From Orientallactaga sibirica (Eukaryota > Chordata > Mammalia > Rodentia > Dipodidae): DNA of 64,000 nt. The notes under the pieces were generated by a model. It had not been told where the DNA came from. It made no database searches and worked only from the letters and a program-made list of their open reading frames with translations. Each line of letters begins with the position of its first letter. Positions within the stretch are counted from its first letter, which is position 1. Below, one piece after another: positions 53,551 to 64,000 of this stretch. Made by a program: the position numbers and the translations under genes. The stretch is taken from positions 1 to 64,000 of the forward strand of contig JAEOAD010002672.1 of NCBI GenBank assembly GCA_036365145.1. The letters are read 5' to 3'.

Positions 53551-53745
53551 AGAGCTGGAGAGGACTCAGTGGTTAGAGGCCCTTGCTTGTAAAGCCTGTT
53601 GGCCTAAGTTGGGTTCCCAATACCCAGGTAAAGCCAAATGCACATAGTGACACATATATTTAAAGTTTATTTTAGAGCAAGAGACCCTGGCATGCCCATG
53701 CATGCACACTTTCTCTTTCTCTCTACTCACAAATAATTTTAAAAT
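53551..53745 (+). repeat. DIP SINE, diverged
   Basis: Head 'agagctggagaggactcagtgg'. Confidence 0.8.
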
Positions 53746-53939
53746 ATCCAAAATGACAACAAAGAAGGTTTAGAATATTGTAAAATAATGAAGTTCTACA
53801 AATAATTCTGAATTTCATTTATCATTATTTTCCATTAGATTTTACTATGACCAAACCTGGTTTCAGACCTACATTTGTTTTATAGTTGTCAAGTAATTAG
53901 TAATATATCTTTAAACCAAACCATAAGGAAAAAATTTAG

Positions 53940-54092
53940 TTTTTTTTTTTTTTTTTTTTTTGGTGTTTTTCAAGGTAGGGTCTCACTCTGGTCCAGGCTG
54001 ACCTGGAATTAACTATGTAGTCTCAGGGTGGCCTTGAACTCAAATCCTCCCATAAGTGCTGGGATTAAAGGTGCGCCACCACACCATGGCTG
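53940..54092 (-). repeat. B1 SINE with internal deletion
   Basis: Lacks 'tggcgatcctcctacctctgcctcc'; flanked by 'aaaaatttagtttt'. Confidence 0.92.
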
Positions 54093-54965
54093 AAAAATTT
54101 AGTTTTAAGCTTTCAGATTTTTTAATGATGGGCTTATATAATGAGATTGTGATTTATTACTTCTCAAAAATAATTATCATGTTTCATTGTACAGTTTTCT
54201 ATCAATCTACGAACATTTTGAGCACCTGCTGTGAGCAAGGCATCTTCCAAAAATATGACATATACACGACATACTCAAGATATTACACTTATTTCCTGTA
54301 CATTGCATTGTCAGATATTAGCACAGAATCCTGGCTTGAAATCTGTGCAATTAGTTTCCTTTATCTCACGTAATAAAAGGGCCCAGCTTTACTATGACAA
54401 GTATTGAATAAAGCACCACCAGTGGCTTGTGGTGGGAACACTTGTACTTTGAACTGTACACTATGTCCTAGCTCCTCTTTGGTAAGTACCCTGATTTTAA
54501 GAGAAAGATACACTGTAGGCTCAGCAAGGAGTACTTCCTTCCTCATTAATATTTTTCATCCATGTTATCCTATCTACTGCAGAGAATATATACGCACAGA
54601 AACGAGTGATCCGGAGAACACTCTTCTTAAGCATGCACTGACATCTCTATATTTTTGTTTATGGAAATAATGGACCAATTTATCATCCTCAGTAAACTTA
54701 CAAAACAGGATAAAAATTATCAGCCTTGGTCCATGACTCCTGAGAGAAAGGTGCACAGGCTATTTTCAAAAGATGTGTGTGATAAGCACTATGCTTTAAA
54801 AATGTACTGTCTTCTTTTTGTTCATGGTGTGGGAGGGAGTAGACAGCTAGTAGTGGGAGGACACCCACTGGTTGTCTCCAGTGAGTGGTGTGTGGTTGTG
54901 AGGAGAGCTTGGGTGTAAATTTCATGCACTCAGACCTTCAAATGAAGAGATGAAGGCCCAGCTGG
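54093..54965. other. Unique sequence with an L2-like fragment
   Basis: 'aacattttgagcacctgctgtgagcaaggcatc' (54210-54242) is the inverse of an L2 end. No exon recognised. Confidence 0.45.
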
Positions 54966-55337
54966 TGTAACTATTTTGCTGGAAAAAAATTGATAAAATA
55001 CACCTTTTTTTTTTTTTTTTTTTTTTTGGTGGCGCCCTCCCAGGTTGTTTAATCCCAGCACTTGGGAGGCAGAGGTAGTAGTCTCAGGGTGGCCTCGAAC
55101 TCAGGATTGCTGAGAGTGTTGGTACCGAGGCCACCCTGAGACTACATAGTGAATTCCAGGTCAGCCTGGACCAGAGTGAGACCCTCTCCTGCAGGCGAGT
55201 GAAAACCACACTGCAGGCACCAGAGAGATGAGAGAGAGAGAGAGAGAGAGAGAGATGAAAGGCCTCATTGGCACCATTTGGATTCGAGACTTGCCTTGTA
55301 ACTATTTTGCAGGAAAAAAATTGATAAAATACACCTT
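54966..55337 (+). repeat. Rearranged B1 between 41-bp direct repeats
   Basis: 'tgtaactattttgc..gataaaatacacctt' occurs at 54966-55006 and 55297-55337 with one mismatch. The 290 bp between hold a plus B1 interrupted at 55080-55105 by a 26-bp inverted copy of its own segment ('gtagtctcagggtggcctcg..'). About 110 bp of other sequence with a GA run follow. Confidence 0.85.
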
Positions 55338-55341
55338 CTTT

Positions 55342-55457
55342 TTGAGTCAGTGTCTTACTCTAGTGTGGGGTGTCCTGAAACTCACTCTGTAGCCCCAGGA
55401 TGACTTGCCTCAGAGTTGCAAGTGCTGGGATTCAAGGCATGCACCACAAAACCTGCC
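55342..55457 (-). repeat. Old B1-type SINE
   Basis: Diverged and shortened. Confidence 0.65.
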
Positions 55458-55632
55458 TCCTTGTTTTTATTGATTTAATCTTTGTTCTTCAAGACTAAAA
55501 GCTAAACCCCTGTCAAGATTGACTTGGAAAATTTCTGTTCTTTAATAAAATCTTCTCTGGGAGAATGCGATTTATTATCGCAAGGTCTAGATATGTTTCG
55601 AGGGGGGTTGGATTGGAAATTATATAGATCAT

Positions 55633-55973
55633 TGTTGGGAGCCATTTGATCTTGAATTAATTTCTGTTTGACAATGGGCTAAAGATAAGAAGAACGTTTG
55701 GCCAAGCAGAGATCAGTTACCTGCTCAGAATATGGAAATTGAGGAGGAAGTGTTCCTTTGATCTAAAGGTAAAGATTTAACTGCTTTGTGATGCGTTTTT
55801 CTGAGAAATCCTGTATTTACCATTTTTGCCATTTGCATCCTTGTGATCTGAGAAGTATAAAAATGCTTAACTAAATAAAGTTGGGGCCTAGGTATTGAGG
55901 GACAGCCCTCCCAAGTTCATCTTTTGTCTCTTGTCTTTCTTTTTCCTTAATCCTCACTCCCCACTCAGCTACT
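55633..55973 (+). mobile_element. Solo LTR, class II ERV type
   Basis: Starts TGTTGGGAGCC, the usual beginning of IAP/ERV2-type LTRs. It has a TATA box (TATAAAAA, 55856-55863) and AATAAA (55874-55879) close together as in short-R LTRs, then a pyrimidine-rich U5 ('cttttgtctcttgtctttc'). Right end and target duplication are unclear. It is not closely related to the LTRs at 22-25 kb. Confidence 0.6.
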
Positions 55974-56147
55974 GTTTGAAACTGCCAGTGGGCTCTGGCA
56001 GATTATTTAAATGAAGATATTGGACCAATAATGTCTCTTCTAAGAGTATAGGAATCACTTCCCAACTGACTGATATCTCTGACCTTCGCAGTGTAAATTT
56101 GGTCAAGTACCTAGTACCCGTGGGGAAGCAGTTTAAAAGCTTAGTTT

Positions 56148-56368
56148 TTTGACTGAAGAGATGGCATAGTGGTCTCTGTACTTGGCTACAAAGCCAAAGG
56201 TCTGAGGATCTATTCAAATAAATAAACCCATGGAAGCCAGATGCACAAGGTGCCACGTGTATCTGAAGTTCATTTGCTGCAGCTGAAGCCCCTGACATGC
56301 CCATTCTCTCTCTCTCTCTCTCTCTCTGCCTCTTTCTCTCTCTCTCAAATAAATAAATTTAAGAAAAA
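56148..56368 (+). repeat. DIP SINE, diverged
   Basis: An extra 'ctattcaaataaataaacc' interrupts the middle. Confidence 0.85.
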
Positions 56369-56741
56369 ATCATTTAAGATAGCTTATTTTTATAAAGGAT
56401 GAGGGTATTTAATGTGCAAAACAATTCCTGGTGGCAGATCACCCAAGAAGCATCAATATTCCTCATTCTGATTCTATAAACTAGGGTACTGAGTCTAGAG
56501 TCTTCCATTATACCTGGAGTGTTTGAGAATATGTACTTATAGCCCCGGTTAAATGACTGTAATGGAAACCATGAGTCAAGGACACTAGAAGGTAGAATGA
56601 GGCTTTAGTTTTTATGTGGCTACATGTCTATGTATATACTTGTCCAGTCCATACTACCTTTAGGGAGCCAGATTCTCCTGTGGAACTTGGAAAACTATGA
56701 AATCAAGAAGTGTAACCTTTTCACTTTCTATGAATTTTCAG
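56369..56741. other. Sequence upstream of the FGF13-like exon
   Basis: No SINE; probably the end of the copied intron. Ends in the acceptor 'ctttctatgaattttcag'. Confidence 0.5.
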
Positions 56742-56844
56742 CTCTGTTTAACCTCAACCTTGTGGATCTTCGAGTGGTGGCTATTGAAGGAGTTCAAACC
56801 AAGCTGTATTTGGCAGTGACAGTGAGGGACACTTGTACACCTCA
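56742..56844 (+). pseudogene. FGF13: FGF13 third coding exon, decayed copy
   Basis: FGF13 is an intracellular fibroblast growth factor homologous factor that binds sodium-channel tails and microtubules; its gene is X-linked in mammals. After 'ttttcag', the exon reads [24 protein letters not shown]. The remembered FGF13 text is [24 protein letters not shown], and VQTKLYLA sets FGF13 apart from FGF12 (VKASLYVA) and FGF14. One base is then missing near 56815-56820, shifting the frame to a stop at 56846. In the original register the bases still match the ..SEGYLYTS ending, followed directly by the donor GTAAAT. The exon is 103 bp; the parent is 104. Five replacements in an almost invariant protein plus the frameshift indicate a pseudo-exon, though a sequencing error in a true exon is possible. 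Exons 2 and 4 were not found here. Confidence 0.88.
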
Positions 56845-56848
56845 GTAA

Positions 56849-57724
56849 ATCTGTGTGCATGCTTTCACTACCCTGTTTTTCATCTGCTATGAAATAAAAC
56901 GTGCTGTCTGTGTTTTCCGTTCAGATTTTGGTGAGGAGATGAATATTGGTTTGTATGAAAATAGGTTGAATTGCAAAGGCAAGATGAACTAATTAATCAT
57001 TTGAAGTTAACATGTGTAATCTAAAATCAAAAATTCACTGAAAAGTTTTCATACAGTGCCATTGGGTTATGCATATCATAAAATGGTCTTCTGGCTTTGT
57101 GGTTTTAGGAAACAAAACTATTTCTTACCTATATAAACAAATGTTTTCCACCTTTATCCCTAAAAGAACTAATGAGATCTCTCTCTCTCAAATCATCTCT
57201 AAGACACAAAGACCAGTACTAGAAGTGCTTTTAAGGATTTGTTGCTCATCTGTTCACCTAGCACAGTTGCCAACTGTCTCTATTTTAATTATAAAAATTA
57301 TGGAATACAGTGTCATAATTCAGTGAGTGTACAGTGTGTAATGATCAAATCAGGGAAATAAGCATTTTCATCTTTTTAAATACTTTGTAAATAATTCTTG
57401 ATTAATATAACCATTGCTTATGTACTTTGTGCTGTTTCAGTACACTTATACAATATTCACTAATTGTATCAGGATAATTAATATTTCTTGTCTTTAACAC
57501 CATTTTCTGGCGCTTTCAGTCTCCTATAAATTCATGATATATCCACACTACATTTTTTTCAAGAACAAGTTAACCTATTCCTTCATAAAAACTCCCAGGA
57601 AGGTTTTATCAGGTGGATTTATTAACAATATAGGCCAAAAATGAGTAAATAACATGGGGCTAAATTAATCATTTTGAAGCATATTGACATTTAATTATAA
57701 GCATAGTGGTAAAGTTTAAGATTT
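56849..57724. other. Unique AT-rich sequence
   Basis: About 0.9 kb without recognised repeats; probably copied FGF13 intron. No exon 4 seen. Confidence 0.45.
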
Positions 57725-57862
57725 TATTTATTTATTTTTGAGTTAGGGTCTTGCTGTAGCCCAGGCTGACTTGCAATTCACTATTTAGTCTCAAACTGGC
57801 CTCAAACTCACAGCAATCCTCCTACCTCTTTGTGAGTAAAGGTGTACACCACCATGTTCAAT
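57725..57862 (-). repeat. B1 SINE, diverged
   Basis: Lacks 'ctgcctcccgagtgctgggat'. Confidence 0.85.
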
Positions 57863-58002
57863 GATTTTATTTTATTTTTTTAACGTTGACTGATTAATTG
57901 CAAATGTATAACATTGTAAGGCCTGGCTGTCTAGATAGCACTGCTCAGTAGAGCTTTCCACAATCATGGTGATATTCTGTATTTACAGTTCCCAGGGATT
58001 TT

Positions 58003-58159
58003 TTGTTTGTTTGTTTTGTTTTTCAAGGTAAGGTCTCCCTCTAGCCCAGCCTGACCTGGAATTCATTATGTATTCTCAGGGTGGCCTCAAACTTGCTGCA
58101 GTCTTCATACCTCTGCCTGTAGAGTGTAGGGATTAAAGGTGTGTGCCACCATGCCCAGT
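58003..58159 (-). repeat. B1 SINE
   Basis: Full-length; flanked by 'caagattttgttt'-like and 'gggattttttgttt' sequence. Confidence 0.88.
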
Positions 58160-58204
58160 TCAAGATTTTGTTTTTATAAGTAGATCTAGTTTGATTTTTA
58201 AAAA

Positions 58205-59033
58205 TTATTTTAAATTTATATTTATTGACAACTTCTTTAATTGTAGACAGTATCCCATGGTACTTCCCTCTCTTCCCCCCCTTCCCCTTTGAAACTTCAC
58301 TCTCCATCATATCCCCCTCCCCCTCTCAATCAGTCTCTTTTCAGTTTGATGTCATGATCTTTTCCTCCTATTATAAGGATCAGGAACTGCAAGGTCATGT
58401 ATATCCAGGCCATTTTGTGTCTGGAGGAGCACGTTGTAAGGAGTCCTACTCTTCCTTTGGCTCTTATATTCTTTCCAACCCCTCTTCTGCAATGGGCCCT
58501 TAGCCTAGAAGGTGGGTTTGAGATGTTTCAGGGCTGAGCACTCCTCTGTCACTTCTCAGCCCCATGCTGCCTTCTGAGTCATCCCAAGGTCGCCACCATC
58601 TGAAAAGAAAAGCTTCTCTAACCACAAGTGAGAGTAGCATTAATATATGGGTGTGGACATTAAGAGAAGAGCCTACTGGGCATTTTGGTGAGCATTGTAT
58701 ATACATTTAGTGTAACACCAGCAGACATTACACCCTTAGGGCTCATGACTATCTGTGTCATAGGTTTTTAGTATCAGGGATGTATTCCCTCCCATGGAGT
58801 GGGCCTCCAGTCCAATTAGTGAGCGGTTTGTTTCCCCCCCCCCCATAAAAGACATGCCACTATTGCACCCATTGGCTCATTTGGCCTGGCTGACTAAATT
58901 TAAAGCTTGCAGTTTTCACTGTTGAGTACCTTCACTGGTGTTTTCTCTCTCCCCTTGAACTGCATGCAGGGTAGCTTTTTCCAACTTTCTGTCAGCTGGT
59001 TCACATGGAGGAGGCTTGCAGCTCAGCTCCAGC
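58205..59033 (-). mobile_element. L1 3' untranslated region
   Basis: The minus strand ends '..gtaccatgggatactgtctac' and 'gtcaataaat'. The first 400 bp align with 39545-40330, and the later part ('agacatgccactattg', 'gaactgcatgcaggg') extends further into the element. Confidence 0.65.
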
Positions 59034-59104
59034 AGGTTTTTGCAGTAGCTAGAAGTCCTGGCATGCCCATGTTCTCTCTAAATCAAATAAATAAAATAAA
59101 ATCC
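59034..59104 (+). repeat. DIP SINE, 3' end only
   Basis: 'gtttttgcagtagctagaagtcctggcatgcccatg' to the 'aaataaataaaat' tail. Confidence 0.8.
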
Positions 59105-59119
59105 TAAAAATACCTTAAA

Positions 59120-59200
59120 AGGGCTTGAGAGGTGGCTTAGCAGTTAAGGACCATGCCTTTTAAAGCCTAAGGACCCCAGTTTGATTCTCCATGTCCATGT
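59120..59200 (+). repeat. DIP SINE, 5' end only
   Basis: 'gggcttgagaggtggcttagcagttaagg' to 'ccatgtccatgtaa'. Confidence 0.8.
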
Positions 59201-59431
59201 AATTTAGTTTATGTTCCTGGAATAGAGATCTTCATAGGCCGTCATGGTCTTCATTTACTTCCTGGATAGGAAGTATCACAGCTTTGGGTATCTGTATCAT
59301 ACGTTGTGTCTGCTTACTCCCACCAATAATTAGACATGTCATCTACTCGCTTTGGGACATTAAAGCTGAGCTACATAATGTCCGGCTCCAGATGCTACCA
59401 TAAAGAGGATGTTCTCCCCCGCAGAGGAAGT

Positions 59432-59619
59432 GCAGGCGCAGATAAATTGGTTGCTTGGACTTAGTCCATTACAGAGACTTCTTCATTATCACCCAGCATA
59501 TTCTTCACAGTTCCATGGATCATGTGCAGGCCCAGATGAATTTGTAGGTGGCACCCAGTCCATGGCAGAGACTTCTTCATTACCATCCAGCACATTCTTC
59601 ACAGTTCAATGGTTCCTGC
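59432..59619. repeat. 94-bp tandem duplication
   Basis: 'gcagg.gcagat.aatt' starts at 59432 and 59526; both copies share 'cagagacttcttcatta' and 'attcttcacagttc'. A 113-codon frame (59409-59750) spans it but resembles no family. It may be part of an L1 untranslated region. Confidence 0.75.
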
Positions 59620-59769
59620 ACTACATCTTCATCCATACTTGGCATGTGGCTCACGGTAGCATGATTGTCATGAGATGGATGCTGAAGCCACAGGAATCCT
59701 CTGCACCTGTGATCCCAGTGAGGAGGAGTCAGGTAGCTTTGTTAGGTTAGTTTAGGGTGACTGGGCCCC

Positions 59770-60425
59770 AAAAGTAAAAAAGCAGAAATGTCCTTAAATC
59801 TGCCCTTTCAATCTCCACTTTTCTAGAGATCAGAGAAGGATCTCTCCTCTCCTTATCTCCTGATTGAAGGAGTTCCCTAGACCTATTTTTGCACAAACAA
59901 CCTGTGTCCCTCCTTGATCTAGTTTGGTTTTATAAAAGACTATCAAATATATAAATTCTTTAAGTGTTTATACTGTATTCCTATGTTTTATGAAAAGAAC
60001 AGGGTATTGAAAATGGAGAAAATTGCTTTGCAAACTGCCTATGAAGTAGCCTTAAAGGGGTTATTCCCTGAGCCTTGGTGGGTGTATTTTAAGTCTACTT
60101 TGGTGTTTAGCTCTCAGCAGCTTAGAAAAATTTGCAGAAGAGATAGGGTGGAAGAATTGTAAGAGCCACTTTGTGGAAGGTGATATCCAGAGGCACTGTC
60201 CCCACCACACACAATGAATGACTGCTGTTCTCACAACTCATAACACACAACTCCATGGTGAATACCAGCAATACCACTGAGGAAGGCCTCAGTGGAATGG
60301 GGGCAGGGAGGAAAGGAAATCATGGTACCAACACACGATGCAATCATACAAAGTCTAGCTAGCAATATATAGGAGAGAGAGAGAGAGAGAATACAAATCA
60401 ATTCCTCAAGCTGCCAATAAAACTC
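59770..60425 (+). mobile_element. L1 3' untranslated region
   Basis: 'aagactatcaaatatataaattctttaag' and, from 60120, blocks shared with 42880-43110 ('tttgcagaagag', 'actgaggaaggcctc', 'gatgcaatcatacaaag'). Ends 'ctgccaataaaactctt'. Confidence 0.6.
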
Positions 60426-60654
60426 TTAATCGGCAATCAGTTTTTCTCTCTTTTTTTCCCTAAATTCACTTCAAAGCCAGATACCTAGAAAGAGTTTTGC
60501 AGACATGGTGGAAACTGTGGAGTATCTTTGCTTTTCAGGACCACGATGGGAAGGAGAAATGAGAGACATCACTACCACAAAGGGCCATCCATCACCCTGT
60601 ATCTCAAACCCTGTTCACTGCCAGAATTCTTGTCAACACCATTTCATTCATGTT

Positions 60655-60822
60655 ATTTCTTTCTTTCTTTTCTTTTTTTTAAAGGTAGGGTCTCACTGTA
60701 GCTCAGGCTGACCTGGAATTTACTATGTAGTCTCAGGATGGCCTCGAACTCATGGCAATCCCCTACCTCTGCCTCCCAAGTGCTGGGATTAAAGGCATGT
60801 GCCACCATTTCCGGCCATTCAT
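60655..60822 (-). repeat. B1 SINE with target duplication
   Basis: Flanked by 'attcatg..atttctttc' / 'attcatttccttt', imperfect. Confidence 0.9.
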
Positions 60823-61226
60823 TTCCTTTTTAAAGAAATACTGGGACTATTATTATTTTTCCTAAAAGAAAGATTTGAATACATTGTAAGAATTATGAAA
60901 TCTGTCACTTTATTATTAACACAGTGCTATTAGTATAAATGATAGGAAACATGATTTATTTTTCAGACTTGTACCCTAATGGTAGGATAATTTAATAGTG
61001 GATGATTCTATCTTTAAATGATCTCTTTTAGATCAACAGGGTTATAGTCAAAGTAGGATTTTAGTAAAAGAAATACTTTCTGGAACTAAATGTAGGCATG
61101 GGATGGGATGCAATAGAGCCACTTGTGTCCTCTTGAGTATGCGAAGTTATTACTGGTAATACACACAGAAATTTTTGATTTGTTATCACTGTTATTGGTG
61201 CTGTGATAAAAAATGTTGATTAAAAA
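60823..61226. other. Unique AT-rich sequence
   Basis: Nothing recognised. Confidence 0.45.
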
Positions 61227-61430
61227 TAAATTGTGTGGGCTGGAGAGATTGTTCAGTGGTTAAGGTGCTTGTCTGTGAAGCATAAGGGTCCAGGTTTCAT
61301 TCCTCATGTAAGCCAAATTCACAAAGTAGCACATGCATCTGCAGTTTGTTTGCAGTGGCCAAAGGCTCTGGTGTGCCCATTTGCTCAACAAATCTGCCCC
61401 TTTCTCTCTCTCAAATGAAATAAAATAAAA
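61227..61430 (+). repeat. DIP SINE
   Basis: Full-length, the last SINE of the window. Confidence 0.9.
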
Positions 61431-64000
61431 TATAAACCATGCAAGATATAAATTTTTAAAATTGCACATTTTGAAAATAATACTTACAAGTAGGGAACTC
61501 ATGTCAAGTAGGTAGTATGTCAGGGTCCTCCACTCAAGAAAACTAGAGTATTTATTACTAACTTTAGGGAACTGATACTGAAAATACAGATCCTACCATT
61601 CAAATTGACCATTATTTCAGCAAACTGGTAAATGTCTATGTGAGCTCATTTCTAAGAAAAGCTTCTCAGGGGACTCTGCACTGTAGATTGGTGGGTTTCC
61701 TATCTGTGAAGTGCAAGCTAAAAGGTAGCAAAATATGGAACATTCTATATTTATTTCCTAGTAAGGACAAACCATTATGTTTTCATGAAGTAGGAAAGAT
61801 TCCAGATGATCCCAGGGTTCCTTTAGGGGAAATATTTAAATATGTTAGTTCCAGGAATTAAGTCAGAATCTTCTTCAGGATGAATTTCCAATTCTTCCTA
61901 TTATTTGGTATTGATTATGTCTTCACGTCCCTTCAACATAGTTATCACCACCCTCCCACGTGGTGAGCACACCCTATTAGGACAGTGTTCCATCTTAATA
62001 ACTTGAGCAATTGATGTTGCTAACACTACAATGCTTAATGAAACCTCGTGAATTCATCAAGAGAAGGCAATAAAATATGCATCATTCTCTTCCATAAATC
62101 TATGAAACTTTAGAAAATGCTATGCACCATGCAAAGAGATAAAATAGGACAGGACAAATATCTAATGGCCTTCCTTACAGCCATTGCAATGGAAGTGGCT
62201 AAAAGAAGATCGATAAAAGAATTGATTGATCTTATAAGTAAAATAATTATGATGTGTTGGCTGATTTCATTTGGAAGGGAAGCAGGACCATCATATGTGT
62301 TAACATTCCCTGCATAGATAGATATAAAGTGCTTCCAGGTAGAACAAATTTGTGCAGTACTGCTCAAAGGGACATTGGGTGTCTCAAAAGAGACTGGCGA
62401 GTTGACATTTGGCATTTAGGTGGTAAAACTATTAAGCAAATAGAAATAAAATAGTAAAGGGCAGATTTGATGAAGGTGATGACTGGAAACAGTTGGCAAT
62501 AGACATGAAAAGATTTACCTATGGTTTATGAAAAGAAAGTAAATGACAAAAAGCACTTAGGTGTCATGGTGATTGCTGATACCATGAGAACACTTGAGAA
62601 AATATGTGGCATGCAAAGGGAAGAGGATTTATCAAGTACTGTTCTTTTGAGGTGGCAAGCAGAGGAAAGTACTTTTGGCACACATAAAGATATTGAAAAA
62701 AACAAACTAAATCAGAAGCTTTATGCAGTTAATATATGTCAAATATGTCTAGGAAAAAACAAATAAAGCCATGTCGTTGTTTAAACTCTCATCAAAATAC
62801 AGGAACAGGTGGACATCTGTAAAATGTTTTGTGATCACAGTGAATTAGTTTACCTCAGACACAGCCACCTCTTTTATGACTTCTATGCAAATCTGAAAAA
62901 CAATCTCAGGCCTGTGACATTTCATGGACCAATTTTCTTTGTGGACTCTACTCGTTTCAACTCGCCTCTGTCTATTGATTGGTTAAGTTTCTAGTCCAAG
63001 CAGGATAATTACAGGATTTCATGTTTGGATTAGATGTTTCAGTGCTTATATTTCATGGAATATTATTTCAATAGATGCTGGGCAACATGCTGTATGCAGT
63101 CAAAATTACTGCTTTGGCTGGCATTGTGTATTTTTATTTTTTGAATGCCAACAAAACTGTCAGTCATCACTCAGTGGATCACACAGTTTCCGTGGCAGCC
63201 TAATAGAGATGAAAGGGAGTGAGAGGAGGCATCAGAAACCTTGGTTGGAAACTCTACTGGCATCCACTATGGACCCTTACTCCTTTATTCCAATGTTCTT
63301 GCCCTTGTGTTTCAGTGACTCTGACTTCAAAAAAAAATTTTTTTGTAAGCCACCTCACTTTCTCTTTGGAGGTAATTCTGTACAGATTAATAAATTAATT
63401 AACTGCATGGTGTTAAGCAAGTTGATGAGAATGTTTTCTGGTTTGTAAAATGAAGCCTGTCAATATCTACTCTGGCTCTCTCACCTGTTCTCATGCACAT
63501 CATATAAGACAAGTTTCTTAAGAGCTTTGTCAATCCTGAAAGTGTTGTGTAGTTCCAAAGAATTATTTTCAATATTAGAAAATAGGTAAAATATGGACAC
63601 TTATAATGTTAACACGATTTAACTTTCACCTTCCCTCTTATAAAGAGGTAGTCCCCTGCTATAGAGTTTAATGCTGGAGTATTACTTCTACCCACTTGTA
63701 ATCAAAACCTGGCACAGGTCCTGTATGTTCCAATATGTACTACCCATGTATGTCTTTCTTTGAAATGACATGTATCTCATTTCCTTGTATCATATGCTTC
63801 CTCTCAGATTTCCAAAGAAATAGTTAGCAAATTAATGAATTCATGATGACATCAGTTCCTTGCTCTATTTAAATGTGGGAACACAAAGAGGAGGTCTTGC
63901 TCCTTCCCTTAGGACACAGCTTGATGGGAATGGCAGAGAACTAGGCTAGACATTTATCTAATAGGTATCAAGAATGTAAATCATATGTACAGTGGGCTGC
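61431..64000. other. 2.6 kb of AT-rich unique DNA
   Basis: The longest stretch without SINEs. Open frames of 60-100 codons (for example 62110-62415 minus and 62521-62766 plus) show no domain, start context or splice structure that I can support. Confidence 0.5.

Noticed and set aside
62521..62766. 81-codon plus frame as a possible processed pseudogene
   Set aside because: No similarity recognised, no poly(A) or flanking duplication.

Overview
The window looks like mammalian nuclear DNA from a jerboa-like rodent (Dipodoidea). The evidence is its repeat set. About half the bases belong to two very abundant SINEs. One is B1-related, about 145 bp, with a 7SL-type head of the form 'gccgggcgtggtggcgcacgcc'. 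The other is about 200 bp, tRNA-headed, beginning 'gggctggagagatggcttag', carrying a CT-rich 3' part and an AATAAA-rich tail. I call the second one DIP-type because it fits the B2-superfamily SINE described from jerboas; that name is family knowledge, not something I could test. Below, 'B1' and 'DIP' mean these two families. ID-like, B4-like, L1, ERVL-MaLR, class II ERV, MIR/L2 and MER5 relics complete the picture.

I found no intact host gene. There are two sets of decayed gene pieces that still have introns. On the minus strand, three exons of the mitochondrial metallopeptidase gene OMA1 lie in the right order (36240-36468, 31098-31226, 27848-27923), all with splice signals. Each carries a disabling lesion, and I could not find the exon(s) encoding the catalytic HExxH region that should lie between the first two. 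On the plus strand, 56742-56844 is a copy of the third coding exon of FGF13 with both splice sites and a 1-bp deletion. These are unprocessed pseudogene fragments of genes not known to be neighbours.

Layout: 1-9400 is SINE-dense, including six SINEs stacked in one old L1 tail (3.7-5.1 kb). 9.4-17.7 kb is sparser, with a solo LTR and long unique stretches. 17780-19626 is a complete two-LTR ORR1-like MaLR element (minus). 22035-25462 is a short class II ERV (minus) inserted in a DIP SINE, with both LTRs, a lysine-type primer binding site, a polypurine tract, a 6-bp target duplication and a capsid-integrase fused reading frame. 27.8-36.5 kb holds the OMA1 relic and a GC-rich island. 39.5-43.1 kb is L1. 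48-53.5 kb holds two copies of an unclassified repeat; the larger is a 1.86-kb GC-rich segment flanked by 151-bp direct repeats. 54-61 kb has a rearranged B1, a solo ERV2-type LTR, the FGF13-like exon and more L1. 61.4-64 kb is AT-rich unique DNA.

The coordinates of SINE ends are read by eye and can be off by several bases.
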